Shown in pieces: positions 18,210 to 27,801 of a stretch of 64,000 nucleotides of DNA; position 1 is the stretch's first letter, and each line of letters begins with the position of its first letter. The notes beneath the pieces are model-generated. The model saw only the letters and a list, made by a program, of their open reading frames with translations. It had not been told where the DNA came from and did no database searches. The translations under genes were made by a program, and so were the position numbers. This DNA is from an uncultured Lachnospiraceae bacterium (GTDB lineage Bacteria; Bacillota; Clostridia; Lachnospirales; Lachnospiraceae): NCBI GenBank assembly GCA_947173945.1, contig CAMWGV010000001.1, positions 1 through 64,000 on the forward strand, given 5' to 3'.

Positions 18210-20651
18210 ATGAAAAAAGTAACGAACTTTGATAAGGAGAGCTTCAAAAAGGAAGTCATTAACAATGTTAAAGGATTGTTTAGAAAAACCATTGATGAAG
18301 CATCCCCAAAGCAGGTATTTCAGGCTGTAGCATATGCAGTTAAGGATGATATTATAGATCGTTGGATTGCTACACAAAAGGAATATGAAAAGAAGAATGT
18401 AAAAACGGTTTATTATCTTTCCATGGAATTCCTGATGGGTAGAGCACTTGGAAATAACCTTATCAACCTTACCTATTATGACCAGGTTAAGGCGGCACTT
18501 GATGAATTAGGCTTTGACCTTAACTTTATAGAGGATCAGGAGCCTGATGCAGCACTTGGTAACGGAGGACTTGGAAGACTTGCAGCATGTTTCCTTGATT
18601 CACTTGCAACACTTGGTTATCCTGCATATGGCTGTGGTATAAGATACCGCTATGGTATGTTCAAGCAGGCTATTAAGGATGGTTTTCAGGTTGAAAAGCC
18701 AGACAACTGGTTGAAGGATGGAAATCCATTTGAGGTAAGACGTTCGGAGTATACAGTTGAGGTTAAGTTTGGTGGATATGTCCGCGTTGAAAACAGAGAC
18801 GGAAAAAATATATTTATACATGACGGATATCAGTCAGTGCGTGCAGTACCATATGATCTTCCGATTATTGGATATGGAAATAATATAGTTAATACACTTA
18901 GAATCTGGGATGCGGAGCCTATGCAGGAGTTCAATCTTGACAGTTTTGACAAGGGTGAGTACCAGAGAGCTGTTGAGGAGCAAAACCTTGCAAGAAACAT
19001 TGTTGAGGTACTTTATCCAAATGATAACCATTATTCAGGTAAAGAGCTCAGACTTAAGCAGCAATATTTCTTCGTATCAGCATCTGTACAGAGAGCAATA
19101 CTTAAGTTTAAGGAAAATAACGATGATATTCATAAGCTTCCTGAAAAGGTTACATTCCAGCTCAATGATACACATCCTACAGTAACAGTAGCTGAACTCA
19201 TGAGAATACTTGTAGATGAGGAAAATCTTGAGTGGGATGATGCATGGGATATCGTTTGCAGAACATGTGCATATACAAATCATACAATCATGGCAGAAGC
19301 ACTTGAAAAGTGGCCGATAGACCTTTTCCAGAGACTTCTTCCAAGAGTTTATCAGATCGTAGACGAGATAAACAGAAGATTTGTTGCCAAGATTGAGGAT
19401 ATGTACCCGGGAAATCAGGATAAGGTTAGAAGCATGGCAATCCTTTATGATGGTCAGGTTAAGATGGCTCATCTTGCAATTGCAGGAAGCTATTCTGTAA
19501 ACGGTGTTGCGCAGCTTCATACAGATATTCTTAAAAAGCGAGAGCTTAAGGATTTCTATGAGATGAGACCGGACCAGTTTAACAACAAGACAAATGGTAT
19601 TACCCAGAGACGTTTCCTCCTTCATGGTAATCCACTTCTTGCAGACTGGATTAACAAGAAGATTGGTAATGATTGGATTACAAATCTTCCAGCTATTGAG
19701 AAGCTGAAGCCACTTGCAACTGACAAGAAGGCTCAGAAGGAGTTCATGGATATTAAGTATAAGAATAAGGTTCGACTTGCGGAGTACATTAAGGCTAAAA
19801 ACGATATAGACGTTTCACCTGATTCAATATTTGATGTTCAGGTTAAGAGACTGCACGAGTACAAGAGACAGCAGCTTAACATTCTTCATGTAATGTACCT
19901 TTACAATGAGCTGAAGGCTAATCCTGATATGGACTTTACACCGACAACATTTATCTTTGGTGCAAAGGCAGCAGCAGGATACATGACAGCAAAGCTTACG
20001 ATTAAGCTTATAAATGCCGTTGCAGATGTTGTAAACAATGACAAGTCAATCAAGGATAAGATTAAGGTTGTATTTATAGAAAATTACAGGGTGTCAAATG
20101 CTGAGATGATATTTGCGGCAGCAGATGTAAGTGAGCAGATTTCAACAGCTTCAAGAGAGGCATCAGGAACAGGAAACATGAAGTTCATGCTTAATGGTGC
20201 ACCTACACTTGGAACTATGGATGGAGCAAATGTTGAGATTGTTGAAGAGGTTGGTGAAGAGAACGCATTTATCTTCGGTATGTCAGCAGATGAGGTTATG
20301 AAATATGAGCGTGAGGGTGGATACAATCCTATGGATGTGTACAACTCAAACTCAGAGCTTAGAAGAGTACTTGACCAGCTTGTAGATGGAACATACTCAC
20401 CTGATGATAAGGAGAGATTCAGACCATTGTTTGACTCGCTTACTAAGAAGGATGTATATTTCACACTTAAGGATTTTGATTCTTACAAGGCAGCTCAAAA
20501 GAGAGTAAATGAGGCTTATAAGGATAAAACAAATTGGGCTAAAATGGCAATGCTTAACACTGCATGTTCCGGTAAGTTTACTTCAGACAGAACGATTGAG
20601 CAGTACGCTCAGGAAATCTGGAAACTTGAGAAGGTTCAGGTAAAGCTCTAA
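18210..20651 (+). CDS. glgP: glycogen/maltodextrin phosphorylase
   Basis: An 813-aa GT35 enzyme that phosphorolyses alpha-1,4-glucans to glucose-1-phosphate. The PLP lysine lies in EASGTGNMKFMLNG (about K657), and the DALGNGGLGRLAACF signature is near residue 115 (here AALGNGGLGRLAACFLDS). ATG 18210 is chosen because AAGGAGG precedes it; the track start (TTG 18162) extends into the leader. The final length matches bacterial GlgP. A clear terminator follows, so it is probably a single-gene unit that mobilises storage glycogen. Confidence 0.95.
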   Translation: MKKVTNFDKESFKKEVINNVKGLFRKTIDEASPKQVFQAVAYAVKDDIIDRWIATQKEYEKKNVKTVYYLSMEFLMGRALGNNLINLTYYDQVKAALDELGFDLNFIEDQEPDAALGNGGLGRLAACFLDSLATLGYPAYGCGIRYRYGMFKQAIKDGFQVEKPDNWLKDGNPFEVRRSEYTVEVKFGGYVRVENRDGKNIFIHDGYQSVRAVPYDLPIIGYGNNIVNTLRIWDAEPMQEFNLDSFDKGEYQRAVEEQNLARNIVEVLYPNDNHYSGKELRLKQQYFFVSASVQRAILKFKENNDDIHKLPEKVTFQLNDTHPTVTVAELMRILVDEENLEWDDAWDIVCRTCAYTNHTIMAEALEKWPIDLFQRLLPRVYQIVDEINRRFVAKIEDMYPGNQDKVRSMAILYDGQVKMAHLAIAGSYSVNGVAQLHTDILKKRELKDFYEMRPDQFNNKTNGITQRRFLLHGNPLLADWINKKIGNDWITNLPAIEKLKPLATDKKAQKEFMDIKYKNKVRLAEYIKAKNDIDVSPDSIFDVQVKRLHEYKRQQLNILHVMYLYNELKANPDMDFTPTTFIFGAKAAAGYMTAKLTIKLINAVADVVNNDKSIKDKIKVVFIENYRVSNAEMIFAAADVSEQISTASREASGTGNMKFMLNGAPTLGTMDGANVEIVEEVGEENAFIFGMSADEVMKYEREGGYNPMDVYNSNSELRRVLDQLVDGTYSPDDKERFRPLFDSLTKKDVYFTLKDFDSYKAAQKRVNEAYKDKTNWAKMAMLNTACSGKFTSDRTIEQYAQEIWKLEKVQVKL

Positions 20652-20678
20652 AACATAATATTAACACGTATAATTCAA

Positions 20679-20716
20679 GGATGCTGTGATGTGCTATCAC
20701 AGCATCCTTGTTTTTT
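20679..20716 (+). terminator. rho-independent terminator after glgP
   Basis: GGATGCTGTGAT-GTGCT-ATCACAGCATCC is a perfect 12-bp stem followed by TTGTTTTTT. Confidence 0.95.
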
Positions 20717-20818
20717 ATGAACCGCTGTATTGCGGTATGTCTCACAAAGAAACTGCATACACTAATACAAGAAACCATTAACAATTGTCTGTTGAACTAT
20801 ATATTGGGAGGGGTTTAT

Positions 20819-21253
20819 GTGAAAGAAAGGTTAGTCGGATTTTTTATTGGATTGGGAATTTTTTTGTTTGTCCCGTATTTAATGACTGTCATTTTAAATG
20901 GAAGACCAAAAACAGCCGGCTCACGTATTGCAAATTTGAATACGGGACGTGATGTTATCGTTCATGTTGAAAATGGCAATAAGCTCATAGATGTTGAACA
21001 GTACATAGCAGGTGTGCTCCCTTCCGTAGTGTCGGCTGACAGCAGCCAGGAGGTTATGGAGGCACAGGCAGTTGCGGTAAGGACCAAGGTATATTTTTCG
21101 ATGGGAAATAACACAATTATAGATGCAAATGATTTGGAATTTGATTTTTTATCTGAAAAGCAAATTAAGGATAAGCTGGGAGAAAAAACATATACGAAAA
21201 ATATAAGAAAGTATGAAAATGCTGTTTTAAATACAGTCGGAACCACAATGTAA
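20819..21253 (+). CDS. short SpoIID-like protein, probably non-catalytic
   Basis: A 144-aa protein starting at GTG 20819 behind GGGAGGGG; the track start upstream lies in the terminator region. It has one N-terminal transmembrane helix. A SpoIID-like segment follows (VEQYIAGVLPSVVSADSS, then AQAVAVRTKVYF). SpoIID is the lytic transglycosylase of engulfment in sporulation, normally over 300 aa. Here only the N-terminal part remains, and the position of the catalytic Glu (SEMP in active enzymes) reads SVVS. The next gene is SpoIIQ-like, keeping the classic spoIID-spoIIQ order. It is either a relic or a repurposed scaffold. Confidence 0.7.
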   Translation: MKERLVGFFIGLGIFLFVPYLMTVILNGRPKTAGSRIANLNTGRDVIVHVENGNKLIDVEQYIAGVLPSVVSADSSQEVMEAQAVAVRTKVYFSMGNNTIIDANDLEFDFLSEKQIKDKLGEKTYTKNIRKYENAVLNTVGTTM

Positions 21254-21376
21254 TATGTAAGATGTAACACTTCTTATATTAAAAAGTAAAATTTAATTCC
21301 ATAGCAAGTAAAATAGTATGAATAAATATTTCCACCTTTGCCAATAATATCAGCATAGATTAAGGAGGCATTTATT

Positions 21377-22186
21377 ATGAACAAAGTATGGGAAATATTC
21401 AGATCAAAAATATTTTATGTTGCTCTTGGTGTGGGAGTTGTTGCATTTGCAAGCTTGGTAGTGGCATATAACTATAAGGATGCCAAGAAAGAGCTTTCTA
21501 CCGGACAGGCAATAGATTTAAATCAGCCGGTAGATGAACAGATTGCAGGTAACACTAATGCCGACGAGAACAATGAACCTGTCGCTCAAATAGGAAAAAT
21601 AAATGAAGACAGCAAAAAGGATAAAACAAATAAAACAACAGAAAAACCAGCAAGTGTTAAAGAGGAAGAGGATAGAAATAAGAATGCTGCCAAGGAAGAT
21701 GAGTCAACAGAAGAATCAGCAGTAGCTGCATCAAGTGATGGTGCTGTTGCAGACAGCAAAAAAGAATTTAACTACAATGGGGGACAAGATCTTTCATGGC
21801 CACTCATTGGGGACGTAATACTTCCATATAGTATGGATACAACCGTGTATTACCAAACTTTGAATGCGTACAAGTGTAATCCTGGTATGTTAATCAAGGG
21901 TGCTGAGGGAGCAAATGTAATGTCTGTGTTTGAGGGAGTAGTGGAAAATATCTATGAAACAAAGGAACATGGAACAGTTGTTGAGATTAATCTTGGAAAT
22001 GGCTACATGGCAACATATGGACAGCTTATGAATGTGTGTGTAAACGTTGGTGATGTGGTAAGTGCGGACCAGAATATAGCAGAGGTAGGACCGGTCAGCA
22101 GCTATTATACAGAGGAGGGTACACACCTCTATTTCCAGATTTCAAAGGATAATGAACCGATAAATCCATTGACACTTATAAAGTAA
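21377..22186 (+). CDS. SpoIIQ-like membrane protein with degenerate M23 domain
   Basis: A 269-aa protein with one N-terminal transmembrane helix (about 11-31), a long Lys/Glu/Asp-rich linker (50-130) and a C-terminal LytM/M23 fold. Active M23 peptidases have HxxxD and HxH; here the first reads NPGMLIKG and the second THLYFQI, so zinc ligands are missing. SpoIIQ of sporulating Firmicutes is likewise a membrane-anchored M23 protein, with a degenerate site in Bacillus. The position next to a SpoIID-like gene supports this identity. AAGGAGG precedes the ATG. Confidence 0.7.
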   Translation: MNKVWEIFRSKIFYVALGVGVVAFASLVVAYNYKDAKKELSTGQAIDLNQPVDEQIAGNTNADENNEPVAQIGKINEDSKKDKTNKTTEKPASVKEEEDRNKNAAKEDESTEESAVAASSDGAVADSKKEFNYNGGQDLSWPLIGDVILPYSMDTTVYYQTLNAYKCNPGMLIKGAEGANVMSVFEGVVENIYETKEHGTVVEINLGNGYMATYGQLMNVCVNVGDVVSADQNIAEVGPVSSYYTEEGTHLYFQISKDNEPINPLTLIK

Positions 22187-22198
22187 TAAAAACATGAC

Positions 22199-22260
22199 AA
22201 AACACGCTTTTGCTTGTCTGAGACGAGCGAAAGCGTGTTTTATGTGTATATAGCAGCATG
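22199..22260. repeat. palindromic element and terminator related to the 31.3-31.6 kb repeat
   Basis: AAAACACGCTTTTGCTTGTCT-G-AGACGAGCGAAAGCGTGTTTT (22199-22241) is a near-perfect 20-bp palindrome that can terminate transcription from the SpoIIQ-like gene. It is followed by ATGTGTATATAGCAGCATG, a 19-bp segment that occurs again in both arms of the large inverted repeat near 31.3 and 31.6 kb, joined there to the same AAAACACGCTTTCGCTCGTCT module in the left arm. Confidence 0.8.
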
Positions 22261-22335
22261 TGACTACCGCAGGCAAGCCTACAATACTACAATATAGTCA
22301 TTCTAGGGCGGCAACCCTTATATTTTTTGATAGTG

Positions 22336-22722
22336 TTAAGATGTGCAGTCCTCACACGTTCCGGAAAAAAGAACCGTTGCTTCCTTTATTTTAAAAGGAG
22401 AATGGTTTTCCGCTTCTGTAATCAGGCTGTCCATTGGTTTCATGTTTATATCCTTAACAGCACCACAGCATGTACATAGAAAATGATAGTGTGGCTTTGT
22501 AGTGGCATCAAAATGGTCTGTTTTCCCATTGCAGGAAAGTCGGTTTATAATACCGGCATCTGCTAATTGGTTTAAATTTCTATAAACGGTGGCAAGACTG
22601 ATATTTGGTATATCTAAACGTATATCCTGAAAAACCATTTCTGCAGTTGGATGGTCATAACGGGATTTTAAGTTATTTAATATAGCTTCTCTCTGATGAC
22701 TGTATTTTATAGGTGCGGACAT
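22336..22722 (-). CDS. Fur-family regulator, PerR-like
   Basis: A 128-aa metalloregulator: winged helix in the first 80 residues (SLATVYRNLNQLADAGI recognition helix), then the dimerisation domain with HFDATTKPHYHF. The structural zinc site is two CxxC pairs (CTCC and CEDC). The pattern fits PerR or Fur; peroxide sensing or iron response cannot be separated without the regulon. ATG 22722 is used because GGAGGAAATAAT precedes it; the track start is 10 codons upstream in a region with no ribosome-binding site. It is divergent from the GGDEF-EAL gene. Confidence 0.88.
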   Translation of the reverse strand: MSAPIKYSHQREAILNNLKSRYDHPTAEMVFQDIRLDIPNISLATVYRNLNQLADAGIINRLSCNGKTDHFDATTKPHYHFLCTCCGAVKDINMKPMDSLITEAENHSPFKIKEATVLFSGTCEDCTS

Positions 22723-22752
22723 ATTATTTCCTCCATCTAAAAACAATAACAA

Positions 22753-22770
22753 TTATTATTTTTATTATAA
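22753..22770. promoter_or_regulatory. possible Per/Fur box upstream of the Fur-family gene
   Basis: TTATTATTTTTATTATAA is an imperfect AT-rich palindrome resembling the PerR consensus (TTATAATnATTATAA). It lies about 30 bp upstream of the regulator start codon, where autoregulation would be expected. In DNA this AT-rich the match could be chance. Confidence 0.35.
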
Positions 22771-22857
22771 AGGAAAGTAACAGGTTATGTCAAGAACAAA
22801 GTTTCTTATTAAAAAGTTAATCATTATAATATTTTAGTACATTTAAATAGTATTTAA

Positions 22858-22886
22858 TTGACATAACTATGTTAAATTGGTATATT
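22858..22886 (+). promoter_or_regulatory. sigma-A promoter of the GGDEF-EAL gene
   Basis: TTGACA (22858-22863), 17-bp spacer, TATATT (22881-22886). The track start codon (22877) falls inside this promoter, which supports the later start at 22940. Confidence 0.8.
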
Positions 22887-22939
22887 TTAATAGTAAGAGT
22901 TTAAATTGGCGTTTTAGTGTTGTTAGGGAGCTTGAAAGC

Positions 22940-24619
22940 ATGAATTTTAGTGAAATCAGGGAATCTGTAGATATTGACGGTGCAAAAAGTATTATAGATT
23001 CAATTTTGAATGTATCTTACCGTGCTACAGTCATAGTTGACAGGCAAACGTTTGAAATCGTATATATGAATAAGCTTGCAAAAGATATGTTTGGAAGCAA
23101 AGTTGACTGCCTGTGCTATGAGACATTTTGCACAAGAGAGGTTCCGTGTCAGGGATGCAACCTTGTCAGCTTAGAGAGCGGTTCTGTTGTTGCATCTGGA
23201 TATTCTGAGATTCTGGATAAACAGGCTACCTGGAAATATTCCAAAATTAACTGGTTTGACGGCAGGGATGTTGTTATGGCAACGCTGATTGAAGTGGATG
23301 ATGAACAGAATCCTATAGCAAAAGAAATATCTGCTAAAATAGCAAAGAGTGTAAGCGTAGACCGAAGCGAAATGGATGAGCTTACGAATATACCGGGTTA
23401 TGCAAGATTTTATGTAAATGCAGAAAAAGCCATTCATGCGAATACTGACAAGGAATATGCAATAGTTGTATTTGATATAGACCGCTTTAAAAATATAAAT
23501 GATTTATATGGTATGACAAAGGGCGATGATATTCTGAAGCACGTTGGAGAAGTGTTGATGGATATATTCGGGTACAATGAAAATTACGCAAGAATGCATT
23601 CTGACATGTTTGCCTTTTATATCGAATATGAAAGAAAGCTGGATATTATCCGTACTATAGAAAAAATCAGAAAAAAGATAGGGAGTAAGGAAAACGAGAC
23701 TGAGGTGAATACATCGTATGGTATTTATCTTGTACAGGATAGAAGTGTACCTATAAATCTTATGTGTGACAGGGCTATGGTGGCAAGTAGAACTACTAAG
23801 GGCGATGTAATGAGATTTTGTGCCTTTTATGATGAGCAGTATCGGGAAGATATGATAAGAATCAGCGAGATTGAGCATGATATGGTTAAGGCTCTTGAAG
23901 AGGGACAGTTCCAAATGTATTTGCAGCCAAAGTTCAAGCTGGATACAGAGGTGCTTTGTGGTGCTGAGGCATTAGCAAGATGGTTGCATCCGAGCAAAGG
24001 CATTATTCCACCATCCGATTTTATTCCATTGTTTGAGAAAAATGGCTTTATATTAAAATTAGATGAATACATGTGGGAGGAAGCGTGCAAAACTATCAGA
24101 AATTGGATGGATGCGGGTAAAGAGCCGATTCCTATTTCTGTAAATGTATCGAGGTACCACATAAAGCACAACAATTTAGAGAATGTGCTTGTTGACATGG
24201 TCAAGAAATATGATATTGACCCTAAACTGTTACATTTGGAAATAACAGAGTCGTTGTTCTTGGATGAACCTGCAAAGCTGAACCGAGTTATGGAGAAGCT
24301 GAGAGGATTTGGATTTAAGCTTGAAGTAGATGATTTTGGTTCAGGATTTTCATCCCTTAACCTTATTAGAAATATATCTGTGGATACAATTAAGATTGAT
24401 AAGGAGTTTCTTGACAATGAGATAGCTTCTGAAAAGGGAAAAATAGTAGTAAACCACACGATAGATATGGCAAAGGAGCTTAAGCTTCAAGTTATTGCTG
24501 AGGGTGTTGAAACAAAAGCTCATGTTGACTTCCTTAAAAAGTCAAAGTGTGACATTGCTCAGGGCTATTATTTTGCAAAGCCTATGCCACTTTCAGAGTT
24601 TGATAAATTAAGTTCATAA
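22940..24619 (+). CDS. PAS-GGDEF-EAL protein, probable c-di-GMP phosphodiesterase
   Basis: A 559-aa cytoplasmic signalling protein. The N-terminal PAS-like domain contains a Cys-rich stretch (CYETFCTREVPCQGC) that could bind metal or sense redox state. The GGDEF domain follows, but its signature reads HSDMF, so cyclase activity is not expected. The C-terminal EAL domain keeps EALARW, the conserved Asn/Glu/Asp motifs and DDFGSGFSSL, so c-di-GMP hydrolysis is likely. ATG 22940 has AGGGAG upstream. Co-occurrence with flagellar and polysaccharide genes in this window fits a motile-sessile switch (inference). Confidence 0.88.
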   Translation: MNFSEIRESVDIDGAKSIIDSILNVSYRATVIVDRQTFEIVYMNKLAKDMFGSKVDCLCYETFCTREVPCQGCNLVSLESGSVVASGYSEILDKQATWKYSKINWFDGRDVVMATLIEVDDEQNPIAKEISAKIAKSVSVDRSEMDELTNIPGYARFYVNAEKAIHANTDKEYAIVVFDIDRFKNINDLYGMTKGDDILKHVGEVLMDIFGYNENYARMHSDMFAFYIEYERKLDIIRTIEKIRKKIGSKENETEVNTSYGIYLVQDRSVPINLMCDRAMVASRTTKGDVMRFCAFYDEQYREDMIRISEIEHDMVKALEEGQFQMYLQPKFKLDTEVLCGAEALARWLHPSKGIIPPSDFIPLFEKNGFILKLDEYMWEEACKTIRNWMDAGKEPIPISVNVSRYHIKHNNLENVLVDMVKKYDIDPKLLHLEITESLFLDEPAKLNRVMEKLRGFGFKLEVDDFGSGFSSLNLIRNISVDTIKIDKEFLDNEIASEKGKIVVNHTIDMAKELKLQVIAEGVETKAHVDFLKKSKCDIAQGYYFAKPMPLSEFDKLSS

Positions 24620-24647
24620 AATTAAAATAAAAAATGGCGTTGTATCC

Positions 24648-24676
24648 TTGACATATATATATAGCTGTTGTATATT
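24648..24676 (+). promoter_or_regulatory. sigma-A promoter of acpP
   Basis: TTGACA (24648-24653), 17-bp spacer, TATATT (24671-24676), about 70 bp before the acpP start. Confidence 0.85.
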
Positions 24677-24746
24677 GAAGAACATAAAGAACAAACCGAT
24701 GGTATGGCTGTCGGAGAGATATAAAGAAAAAGGAGAATATTAAATT

Positions 24747-24980
24747 ATGTTAGAGAAAATGAAAGAAATTATTGCTGAACAGTTGGGAGTAGATGCTGCT
24801 GATGTAGAGCTTTCAACATCCTTTAAAGACGACCTTGGCGCTGATTCTCTTGATTTATTTGAACTTGTTATGGCACTTGAGGAGGAGTTCAACTGTGAGA
24901 TTCCTTCAGATGATTTAACATCAATAGCAACAGTAGAGGATATCATCAAGTACCTTAAGGAAATGGGTATTGAAGAGTAG
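24747..24980 (+). CDS. acpP: acyl carrier protein
   Basis: A 77-aa acidic helical protein that carries acyl chains on a 4'-phosphopantetheine arm. The attachment serine is S34 in [18 protein letters not shown]. It stands alone between its own promoter and terminator, not inside a fab operon, so it may be a housekeeping ACP or a dedicated second one; sequence length and motif fit the fatty-acid type. Confidence 0.93.
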   Translation: MLEKMKEIIAEQLGVDAADVELSTSFKDDLGADSLDLFELVMALEEEFNCEIPSDDLTSIATVEDIIKYLKEMGIEE

Positions 24981-25010
24981 TCAATTGTAATGACTACTAC
25001 ATATAAAATA

Positions 25011-25034
25011 AAAAGAGGCTTTTGCCTCTTTTTT
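25011..25034 (+). terminator. rho-independent terminator after acpP
   Basis: AAAAGAGGC-TTTT-GCCTCTTTTTTG: a 9-bp stem, tetraloop and T-run. Confidence 0.92.
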
Positions 25035-25052
25035 GTTTATACAGAAAAAATA

Positions 25053-25085
25053 AAAGAACAGGAACCATTTGGATTCCTGTTCTTT
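25053..25085 (-). terminator. rho-independent terminator after the cellobiose phosphorylase gene
   Basis: AAAGAACAGGAA and TTCCTGTTCTTT form a perfect 12-bp stem with a 9-nt loop. Read on the minus strand it is followed by TTATTTTTTCTG and lies 14 bp past the stop codon. Confidence 0.88.
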
Positions 25086-25099
25086 ATGTTTATTTGATA

Positions 25100-27583
25100 T
25101 TAGCCCATAATTACTTCAACTGTATGAGTTTTTCCGTCTCCTATAACAGGGATAACATTTCCGTCAACAGCCTTTCCGTCTACAACAAGGCTCTTAACAC
25201 CCTTGTTAACGTGATTTGGGTTAGTAACCTTAATATCGTAAGTATCGCCACGGAACTGACGTGTTGCAGTAAGTCCGTCCCAAGCGGCAGGAATTGAAGG
25301 GTCAATCTTAAGTCCGTCCCAATCAGGTTGAACACCTAAAATGTACTGTGAAATTGCTACCATATTCCATGCAGCAGTACCTGTAAGCCATGAGTTCTTA
25401 CCCTGTCCGAAGTGGTTGCCCGGTTTTCCGATATCGGAACCTGCATCCTTACCGCCAATCATCTGACCATATACATATGGCTCTGTCTTGTGGATGTCAG
25501 ACGTCTCCTCAGTGAAGGCAGGAGCAATCTTTGAATAGTATTCAAATGCCTTATCTCCACGTCCTGCGTAAGCCTCAGCACAGATAATCCATGCATTGTT
25601 ATGAGTAAATATTCCGGCATTTTCCTTGTAACCGCCCGGATATGTTGAAATCTCACCATACTGAATGTAATACTTGGTAAATGCAGGATTGTTAAGTACA
25701 AGACCGAAGTCTGTGTTAAGGTATTTATCAATAGAGTTCAGCGTCTTTATGTCAGCGCCTTCCTCCTTGCCAATCTCTGACATAACTGCAAAGCCCTGTG
25801 GCTCAATAAATATCTTACCTTCCTCACATTCCTTAGAGCCCATCTTAGCGCCTGTTGAGTCGTAAGCTCTGAGGAACCAATCACCGTCAAATGCATGCTC
25901 CATAACATTCTTTTTCATCTTATCAATCTCTGCCTGAGCAGCTGCAGCCTCGTCATCCTTGCCTAAGTGCTTTAAGATAGCTACATAGTTTGGTCCGGTA
26001 TAAGTAAAGAGTGTAGCAACCATAACTGATTCGGCAACCTTTGAGTAGCCTCCTTCTGCTGCAAACTTAGGGTTTGTATATGTCTGGAAGCTTTCGCCAG
26101 GTGTATCTGAGAAGCATGAAAGGTTGATACAGTCATTCCAGTCAGCTCTCATTGCAAGCGGAAGTCCGTGTGGTCCGAGATTATTTACTATTTTGTAGAA
26201 TGAAACCTTAAGGTGGTCAAGCATTGGCTTAGCCTTTGACTCGTCATTGTCGTAAGGAACCATTTCATCAAGAATAGCCCAGTCGCCTGTTTCCTTGATA
26301 TATGCTGACACTGAAAGAATCATCCATAATGGGTCATCGGAGAAATCTCCGCCTATATCTGAATTACCCTTCTTTGTAAGAGGCTGGTACTGGTGGTAGC
26401 AGCCGCCGTCAGGAAGCTGTGTGGAGGCAATGTCGATAATTCTCTCTCTTGCACGATCCGGAATCTGATGAACGAAGCCGAGAACGTCCTGGTTAGAATC
26501 ACGGAAGCCCATACCACGACCGATACCTGACTCGAAGTAGGAAGCGGAACGTGAAAGGTTAAAGGTAACCATACACTGATACTGATTCCAAATATTAACC
26601 ATACGGTTTACCTTATCATCAGGAGTGTCTACTGTTAAAATGCCAAGAAGCTTGTCCCAAGTTTCCTTCAGCTCTGCAAGACCGGCAGCAACCTTCTCAG
26701 GTGTATTGTACTTGTCCATCATGGCAAGAGCCTTAGTCTTGTTTATTGTTTTGCCGTCAGCTTCAAATTTTTCGTCAACAGGCATCTCAACATAGCCGAG
26801 AATAAATACTAAGGTCTTTGTCTCGCCCGGAGCAAGAGTAATCTTCTTGTAGTGTGAAGCGATTGGTGACCAGCCATCTGCAAATGAGTTGTTAGCGGCG
26901 GCTGCTTCAACTGCCTGTGGATTGTTAAATCCGTTGTAAAGACCGATGAAGGCATCCCTGTCTGTATCGTAGCCGTCAATTTCGTCATTTACTGTGTAAA
27001 ATGCGAAATGGTCACGTCTGTCTCTGTATTCTGTTTTGTGGTAGATTGTTGAACCTGCAACTTCCACACGACCTGTAGAGAAGTTTCTCTGGAAGTTTGT
27101 GCAGTCATCCTGAGCGTCCCACAAGCACCACTCAGCAAATGAGAAAAGTGAAAATGTCTTTTCAGCTGACCCCTCGTTAGTGAGAACGAGCTGCTGAACC
27201 TCACCATCATAGTTTTGTGGCACGAAGAATGTAACCTCTGCCTTCAAATCATTTTTCTTACCGGTAATAATAGTGTAACCCATACCGTGACGACACTCAT
27301 AAGCGTCAAGCTCAGTCTTAACAGGTGACCAACCCGGATTCCAAATTGTACCGTTCTCATTGATATAAAAATAACGGCCGCCCATGTCAATAGGAACATT
27401 GTTGTAGCGATAACGGGTGATTCTTCTAAGACGAGCATCCTTGTAGAAAGAGTATCCTCCGGCTGTATTGGAAATCAGAGAAAAGAAACCCTGTGTGCCT
27501 AAGTAGTTAATCCACGGATATGGAGTCCTAGGCGAAGTGATTACATACTCTCTTTTGGAGTCATCAAAGTAACCAAATTTCAT
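25100..27583 (-). CDS. GH94 cellobiose phosphorylase
   Basis: An 827-aa cytoplasmic enzyme that splits cellobiose with phosphate into glucose-1-phosphate and glucose, saving ATP during cellulose use. The N-terminus ([21 protein letters not shown]) and the catalytic Asp in [10 protein letters not shown] (about D481) are typical of true cellobiose phosphorylases. The length is close to the roughly 811 aa of characterised enzymes. The track start (27649) adds 22 residues without support. It has its own promoter and terminator. Glucose-1-phosphate can then feed the same pool as GlgP. Cellodextrin phosphorylase (about 980 aa) is unlikely by length. Confidence 0.93.
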   Translation of the reverse strand: MKFGYFDDSKREYVITSPRTPYPWINYLGTQGFFSLISNTAGGYSFYKDARLRRITRYRYNNVPIDMGGRYFYINENGTIWNPGWSPVKTELDAYECRHGMGYTIITGKKNDLKAEVTFFVPQNYDGEVQQLVLTNEGSAEKTFSLFSFAEWCLWDAQDDCTNFQRNFSTGRVEVAGSTIYHKTEYRDRRDHFAFYTVNDEIDGYDTDRDAFIGLYNGFNNPQAVEAAAANNSFADGWSPIASHYKKITLAPGETKTLVFILGYVEMPVDEKFEADGKTINKTKALAMMDKYNTPEKVAAGLAELKETWDKLLGILTVDTPDDKVNRMVNIWNQYQCMVTFNLSRSASYFESGIGRGMGFRDSNQDVLGFVHQIPDRARERIIDIASTQLPDGGCYHQYQPLTKKGNSDIGGDFSDDPLWMILSVSAYIKETGDWAILDEMVPYDNDESKAKPMLDHLKVSFYKIVNNLGPHGLPLAMRADWNDCINLSCFSDTPGESFQTYTNPKFAAEGGYSKVAESVMVATLFTYTGPNYVAILKHLGKDDEAAAAQAEIDKMKKNVMEHAFDGDWFLRAYDSTGAKMGSKECEEGKIFIEPQGFAVMSEIGKEEGADIKTLNSIDKYLNTDFGLVLNNPAFTKYYIQYGEISTYPGGYKENAGIFTHNNAWIICAEAYAGRGDKAFEYYSKIAPAFTEETSDIHKTEPYVYGQMIGGKDAGSDIGKPGNHFGQGKNSWLTGTAAWNMVAISQYILGVQPDWDGLKIDPSIPAAWDGLTATRQFRGDTYDIKVTNPNHVNKGVKSLVVDGKAVDGNVIPVIGDGKTHTVEVIMG

Positions 27584-27617
27584 GTAGTATACCTTCCTTT
27601 CATAAAACACTGTCTCT

Positions 27618-27646
27618 ATTATATAATAAAAATGCCCAAAAGACAA
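27618..27646 (-). promoter_or_regulatory. sigma-A promoter of the cellobiose phosphorylase gene
   Basis: On the minus strand TTGTCT (27646-27641), 17-bp spacer, TATAAT (27623-27618), about 35 bp before the start codon. Confidence 0.75.
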
Positions 27647-27700
27647 CAATATTTCTCGTCTGAAATTTACAAAATATACAAAGAAAAGAACTTATTTGTG

Positions 27701-27748
27701 TAAAAAAGAAAGGAGCCCTTGCAATGTCATCAAGGCAAATGCAAGGGC
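27701..27748 (-). terminator. terminator after the aldose-epimerase gene
   Basis: On the minus strand GCCCTTGCA (27748-27740), a 16-nt loop and TGCAAGGGC (27723-27715) form a perfect 9-bp stem, followed by TCCTTTCTTTTTTA. Confidence 0.8.
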
Positions 27749-27801
27749 GTAGTTATGAAAAAATAAGTATTGATTTGTTACAGGGGTAGCGTATTTACAA
27801 A

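Noticed and set aside
22753-22939. c-di-GMP riboswitch before the GGDEF-EAL gene
   Set aside because: No GEMM-type core is visible, and the promoter-to-start distance (about 50 nt) is too short.
25022-25297. 91-aa plus-strand ORF antisense to the cellobiose phosphorylase 3' end
   Set aside because: It covers two terminators and the antisense strand of a confident gene.
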